Origin: Acidithiobacillus sp.
Lineage (GTDB): Bacteria; Pseudomonadota; Gammaproteobacteria; Acidithiobacillales; Acidithiobacillaceae
DNA length: 7,925 bases
NCBI GenBank assembly: GCA_027445725.1
Contig: DAIAVG010000060.1
Span: 1-7,925 of the forward strand
Reading direction: 5' to 3'
Shown one piece after another: positions 5,804 through 7,925 of the stretch. The position numbers and the translations under genes are program-made. Position 1 is the stretch's first letter; every line of letters begins with the position of its first letter. Under the pieces are notes generated by a model, which saw nothing but the letters and a program-made list of their open reading frames with translations, was not told where the DNA came from and did not search any database.

Positions 5804-5855
5804 GGTTCTCGTCCAGATTCAGCGGTAGCCCTTTGTAGCGGAAGCTCTTGATCAT
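5766..5855 (-). pseudogene. higB: HigB toxin remnant (first ~10 codons, rest deleted)
   Basis: Directly upstream of the higA remnant, and overlapping it, a minus-strand frame starts MIKSFRYKGL. This matches the characteristic N-terminus of HigB/RelE-type toxins (MIKSFRHKGL and similar). The next residues, PLNLDENHEP, do not continue the toxin fold, and the frame ends after 29 residues against about 90 expected. The simplest reading is an internal deletion that removed nearly all the toxin and left it joined to the antitoxin start. LNLDENH may be what remains of the toxin's acidic C-terminus. No Shine-Dalgarno is visible before the ATG. The call rests on ten residues plus the correct position before higA. 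Confidence 0.55.
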
Positions 5856-5941
5856 GGCATATTGTGCTGCGTGACGCTACGACCGATGACACTTTGGAAA
5901 TCGCCGGGCAGACAGGGGTGTAGCGGGTCCTGGGAAACACA

Positions 5942-5970
5942 TTGACCGGATAATATAGTACGATCATAAT
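5942..5970 (+). promoter_or_regulatory. sigma-70-type promoter of the phd-PIN operon
   Basis: TTGACC (5942-5947) is followed by exactly 17 bases and CATAAT (5965-5970). This is one mismatch from consensus in each hexamer. It lies 32 bases before the chosen antitoxin start. Transcription would begin near 5977, which rules out the in-frame ATG at 5969. Confidence 0.7.
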
Positions 5971-5975
5971 GATCG
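5961..5975. promoter_or_regulatory. perfect palindrome on the -10 box, probable TA operator
   Basis: CGATCAT-A-ATGATCG is a perfect 7-1-7 inverted repeat that covers the -10 hexamer of the phd-PIN promoter. Phd/YefM antitoxins repress their own promoters at palindromes placed this way, so this is the likely autoregulatory operator. The palindrome is read directly; its role is inference. Confidence 0.65.
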
Positions 5976-6001
5976 ATATGATTCAATTCATGGAGAGTGC
6001 T

Positions 6002-6289
6002 ATGATCACAGAGACAAATGCGGTCAAGTTCCGCCAGAACCTTGGGGAAATGCTCAATCAGGTTCAATATCGGCACGATAGCGTGGTCATTAACAAAGAC
6101 GGCAAAGCCGTAGCGGCATTGGTCGATGCACGGCTTTTTACGCGCATTCGTCGCATGCAGGCGCGCTTCGATGCGCTTTGCCAACGGCTGGAGTTGGGCT
6201 TTTCCTCTGTGCCTGAAGCGGAAGGAATGGCGGAGATTGATGCGACCGTTGCACAAGTGCGATCGGAAGCCCGCGGACGAACAGCCTAA
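6002..6289 (+). CDS. Phd/YefM-family antitoxin
   Basis: This is a 95-residue antitoxin. The N-terminal DNA-binding and dimerisation part follows the Phd/YefM pattern: MITETNAVKFRQNLGEMLNQ, then DSVVINKDGKAVAALVD at about 26-42. The C-terminal half (about 45-95) is charged and helical, as expected for the toxin-neutralising tail. ATG 6002 has GGAG six bases upstream (5992-5995). The in-frame ATGs at 5969 and 5990 lack ribosome sites, and the first would precede the transcript start. It lies six bases before the PIN toxin gene, and its promoter carries a palindrome that the protein probably binds with the toxin as co-repressor. The gene is intact, unlike the higA and fic genes around it. The exact subfamily is uncertain. 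Confidence 0.85.
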   Translation: MITETNAVKFRQNLGEMLNQVQYRHDSVVINKDGKAVAALVDARLFTRIRRMQARFDALCQRLELGFSSVPEAEGMAEIDATVAQVRSEARGRTA

Positions 6290-6295
6290 GCATTT

Positions 6296-6733
6296 ATGGG
6301 CACTCTGCGCGTTGTGTTGGACACCAACATATTGCTTTCTGGCATTGCCTACCCCACCAGCATTCCCGGCAAGATATTGGCTGCATGGCGACATGGCTCG
6401 TTAGAAGTATTGCTGTCGGACTATATCCTGGCGGAATTGCGCAGGGTTCTACCGAGACTGTCGCACCGGCATGGGTTGACCGAAATGGAGATGGATGACC
6501 TGGTGGACATTCTCGCCATCCAGGCGGAGGTCATCGTGCCCATTCCCGGGAATGAACCAACCCTGCGTGATCTCAACGACCAGCCGGTCCTGGACACCTT
6601 ACTGGCGGCGCTGAAGACATCTGGGGCCGACTACCTCATCACCGGTGACAAAGACTTACTCGCCCCCTCAGTTCACTATCACTATCCTGTCATTGCACCC
6701 GCCGCATTTTGGGGAAAGCATGGGGCGATTTGA
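6296..6733 (+). CDS. PIN-domain toxin (COG1569 / TIGR00305-type putative TA toxin)
   Basis: This 145-residue PIN-domain protein is a probable Mg2+-dependent ribonuclease toxin paired with the Phd-like antitoxin just upstream. The acidic active-site pattern is complete: D9 in VVLDTNILLSG, E47 in SDYILAELRRVL, acidic residues in DLNDQPVLDTLLAA (D92, D95, D100), and D118/D120 in YLITGDKDLL. The N-terminal LRVVLDTNILLSGI and the GDKDLL ending are typical of the 'putative toxin-antitoxin system toxin component, PIN family' group, not of short classical VapC. The ATG lies six bases after the antitoxin stop with little ribosome site of its own, so translation is probably coupled. The RNA target is unknown. 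The gene is intact, and the pair is the only apparently working TA module in the window. Confidence 0.87.
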   Translation: MGTLRVVLDTNILLSGIAYPTSIPGKILAAWRHGSLEVLLSDYILAELRRVLPRLSHRHGLTEMEMDDLVDILAIQAEVIVPIPGNEPTLRDLNDQPVLDTLLAALKTSGADYLITGDKDLLAPSVHYHYPVIAPAAFWGKHGAI

Positions 6734-6746
6734 CGGCCGCCATTGA

Positions 6747-6775
6747 TTGACAATGAAATCCTAAAAAAATATAGG
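6747..6775 (+). promoter_or_regulatory. promoter in front of the hsdR remnant
   Basis: A perfect TTGACA (6747-6752), a 17-base spacer and TATAGG (6770-6775) precede the ATG at 6787. A weak AGGA at 6773-6776 lies ten bases before that ATG. If both boxes work, transcription would start near 6782, leaving almost no leader. The mRNA would then be nearly leaderless, or a later start would be used. Confidence 0.5.
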
Positions 6776-6776
6776 A
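6759..6776. repeat. short inverted repeat TCCTA-N8-TAGGA over the -10 region
   Basis: TCCTA (6759-6763) and TAGGA (6772-6776) flank an A-rich eight-base loop and overlap the -10 hexamer before the hsdR remnant. It could be an operator half-site pair, but five-base arms are short enough to arise by chance. Confidence 0.25.
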
Positions 6777-6786
6777 CAGATAAACC

Positions 6787-7360
6787 ATGCCCATCGGCCA
6801 AGCAGAACGCCAGACCCAACTGCGTCTCCTCAACCGTGCCGCCAACGATCAGACCCAGGGCAGCGGCAAAAGCCTCACCATGGTCTGGCTCGCCAAGTGG
6901 ATACGGGAGCACATGACCGATGCCCGCGTCCTTATCATCACCGACCGCACGGAGTTCGACAAGCAGATCGAAAAGATATTCAAGGGCGTCAATGAAGCCA
7001 TCTGCCGCAGCAAAAGCGGGGCGGACCTCATCCACCGGATCAACAGCGCCGAGGATTGGCTGCTCTGTTCCCTTGCACAAGGCCATGAAGGCCACCCTGC
7101 CCCATGCCATCTTCATCGCTTTCACCGGCACGCCCCTGCTGAAGGCCGACAAGCAAAAGGGCGTCGAGGTCTTCGGGGGTTATATTCACACCTATAAATT
7201 CAACGAGGCGGTACGCGATGGCGTAGCGCTGGACCTGCGCTACGAGGCCCACAACATCGATCTGGCCCTGACCTCGCCGGAGCGCGTCGACCAGTGGTTC
7301 GCGGCCAAAACCCGGCGCCTCACCGACATCGCCCTGGTCAAAGAACAGCGTGATTACTGA
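6787..7360 (+). pseudogene. hsdR: hsdR deletion remnant (type I restriction enzyme R subunit)
   Basis: HsdR is the motor and nuclease subunit of type I restriction enzymes, normally about 1000 residues. Here the true N-terminus (MPIGQAERQTQLRLLN) runs straight into the helicase P-loop, TQGSGKSLTMVWLAKW at residues 23-38. The PD-(D/E)xK nuclease domain, some 250 residues, is therefore gone. The motor continues through RVLIITDRTEFDKQIEKIF and GADLIHRINSAEDWLLCS, then changes frame at about 7072 into LHKAMKATLPHAIFIAFTGT. The roughly 80 residues containing the DEAD/DECH box are missing there. The second frame runs through YIHTYKFNEAVRDGVALDLR and VDQWFAAKTRRLTDIALVKE to the stop at 7358-7360, without the remaining several hundred C-terminal residues. 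The enzyme cannot cut or translocate. A 136-residue product from ATG 6787 could still be made. No hsdM or hsdS is visible here. Confidence 0.88.
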
Positions 7361-7925
7361 GACCTACACGCTGGAAATCAGTGACCTGACCGTGCAGGTG
7401 GTCCGGAAACGGATCAAAAATCTGCATCTGGGGGTGTATCCGCCGGAGGGCAGGGTCCGGGTAGCGGCGCCCTGGCATCTCAGTGAAGAAGCCATCCGTG
7501 CCGCCGTACTGGTTCGCCTGCAGTGGATTAAAAAACATCAGCAGAACTTCGCCCGGCAAGACCGGCTCTCGCCACGGGAGTATGTATCCGGAGAAAGCCA
7601 TTATTACCTGGGCAGACGTTACCAGTTGCGGGTATATCCTACGACACAGGCCGCCCATATCGCCTGCCAGCAGGCCTATTACCTGGATCTCCATGTGCGG
7701 GAAGGGGCCAGCCGCGACCACAAGGCACGGGTTATCGAAGACTGGCACCGGCAGACGCTGAAAGAGCGCATCCCGGCGCTCATTGCCCATTACGAGCCCA
7801 TCATGGGTGTCAGAGTCGCTGAGTGGGGCGTCAAACGCATGCGAACCCGTTGGGGCACCTGCAATATCCGGGCACGCCGAATCTGGCTGAATCTGGAACT
7901 GGTGCATTACGACGTGGAATGCCTG
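7350..7925 (+). CDS. YgjP-like metallopeptidase-fold protein (COG1451), 3' end outside window
   Basis: The visible 192 residues match the YgjP/COG1451 family, zinc metallopeptidase-like proteins related to SprT and M48 peptidases. The N-terminal beta region includes RKRIKNLHLGVYPPEGRVRV and AAPWHLSEEAIRAAV. Next come RLQWIKKHQQNFARQ, YYLGRRYQLRV and, near the cut, GVKRMRTRWGTCN with RIWLNLELVHYDVECL. In the family the zinc-binding HExxH follows about five to ten residues later, so the active site lies beyond base 7925 and its integrity cannot be judged. GTG 7350 is the likely start, overlapping the end of the hsdR remnant in another frame. The ribosome site is weak (AAAGAA). Genes of this family often lie directly after hsdR. 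This one has outlived the partner it would have been coupled to. Confidence 0.87.
   Translation, partial: MITETYTLEISDLTVQVVRKRIKNLHLGVYPPEGRVRVAAPWHLSEEAIRAAVLVRLQWIKKHQQNFARQDRLSPREYVSGESHYYLGRRYQLRVYPTTQAAHIACQQAYYLDLHVREGASRDHKARVIEDWHRQTLKERIPALIAHYEPIMGVRVAEWGVKRMRTRWGTCNIRARRIWLNLELVHYDVECL

Noticed and set aside
5864..5923. Short plus-strand frame (LRDATTDDTLEIAGQTGV) between higB and the phd promoter
   Set aside because: Protein-like in appearance but only about 19 codons, with no ribosome site or recognisable family; too little to call a gene remnant.
5852..6394. Minus-strand frame of 180 codons opposite the Phd-like antitoxin gene
   Set aside because: It is antisense to the intact antitoxin gene and part of the PIN gene, and its Cys/His-rich translation resembles no family.
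6682..7152. Minus-strand frame opposite the hsdR remnant
   Set aside because: The plus strand carries clear HsdR motifs; the antisense translation has none.
7338..7907. Minus-strand frame of 189 codons opposite the YgjP-like gene
   Set aside because: The plus-strand frame has family motifs throughout; this is its shadow.
1..7925. CRISPR array, tRNA or rRNA gene, insertion sequence or phage attachment site
   Set aside because: No regularly spaced repeats, cloverleaf-like sequences, transposase motifs or paired terminal repeats were seen by eye; short degenerate sites could have been missed.

Overview
The window looks like chromosomal DNA from a moderately GC-rich gammaproteobacterium or a relative. 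An Acidithiobacillus-like host is my guess, from gene content and style only. No rRNA, tRNA, CRISPR array or insertion sequence is visible. The sequence falls into two contrasting halves.

The first half (1-4161) is mostly well-kept, GC-rich coding sequence. A plus-strand cluster holds the C-terminal part of the RNA ligase RtcB, a THEP1-like NTPase whose Walker A motif has lost its lysine and threonine, a possible 36-residue ORF, a DUF72 (YecE-like) protein, a frameshifted 3' remnant of pgpA, and the 2H phosphoesterase ThpR. RtcB and ThpR both act on RNA 2',3'-cyclic phosphate ends. Convergent to this cluster is a SixA-type histidine phosphatase on the minus strand. After its upstream region comes a plus-strand pair with a four-base overlap: a small SHOCT membrane protein and a tryptophan-rich WxxGxW lipoprotein.

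The second half (about 4162-7925) is an accessory region of toxin-antitoxin and defence genes, many of them broken. A Fic-family gene is split by about six frameshifts and has Arg in place of the catalytic His. A minus-strand higBA module has lost most of its toxin gene, and its antitoxin gene has a one-base frameshift. An intact Phd/YefM antitoxin and PIN-domain toxin pair follows, with a consensus-like promoter and a perfect 15-base palindrome on the -10. Next is a type I restriction hsdR reduced to about a fifth of normal length by large deletions that removed the nuclease domain and the DEAD box, although a good promoter remains in front. The window ends inside a YgjP-like (COG1451) metallopeptidase gene, a common neighbour of hsdR.

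I see no wholly new system. The most informative points are the Walker A-less THEP1 homologue beside rtcB, the decayed toxin modules around one surviving TA pair with a clear operator, and the pgpA, fic, higBA and hsdR remnants that simple ORF calling would miss or misname. All family assignments were made by reading motifs by eye.
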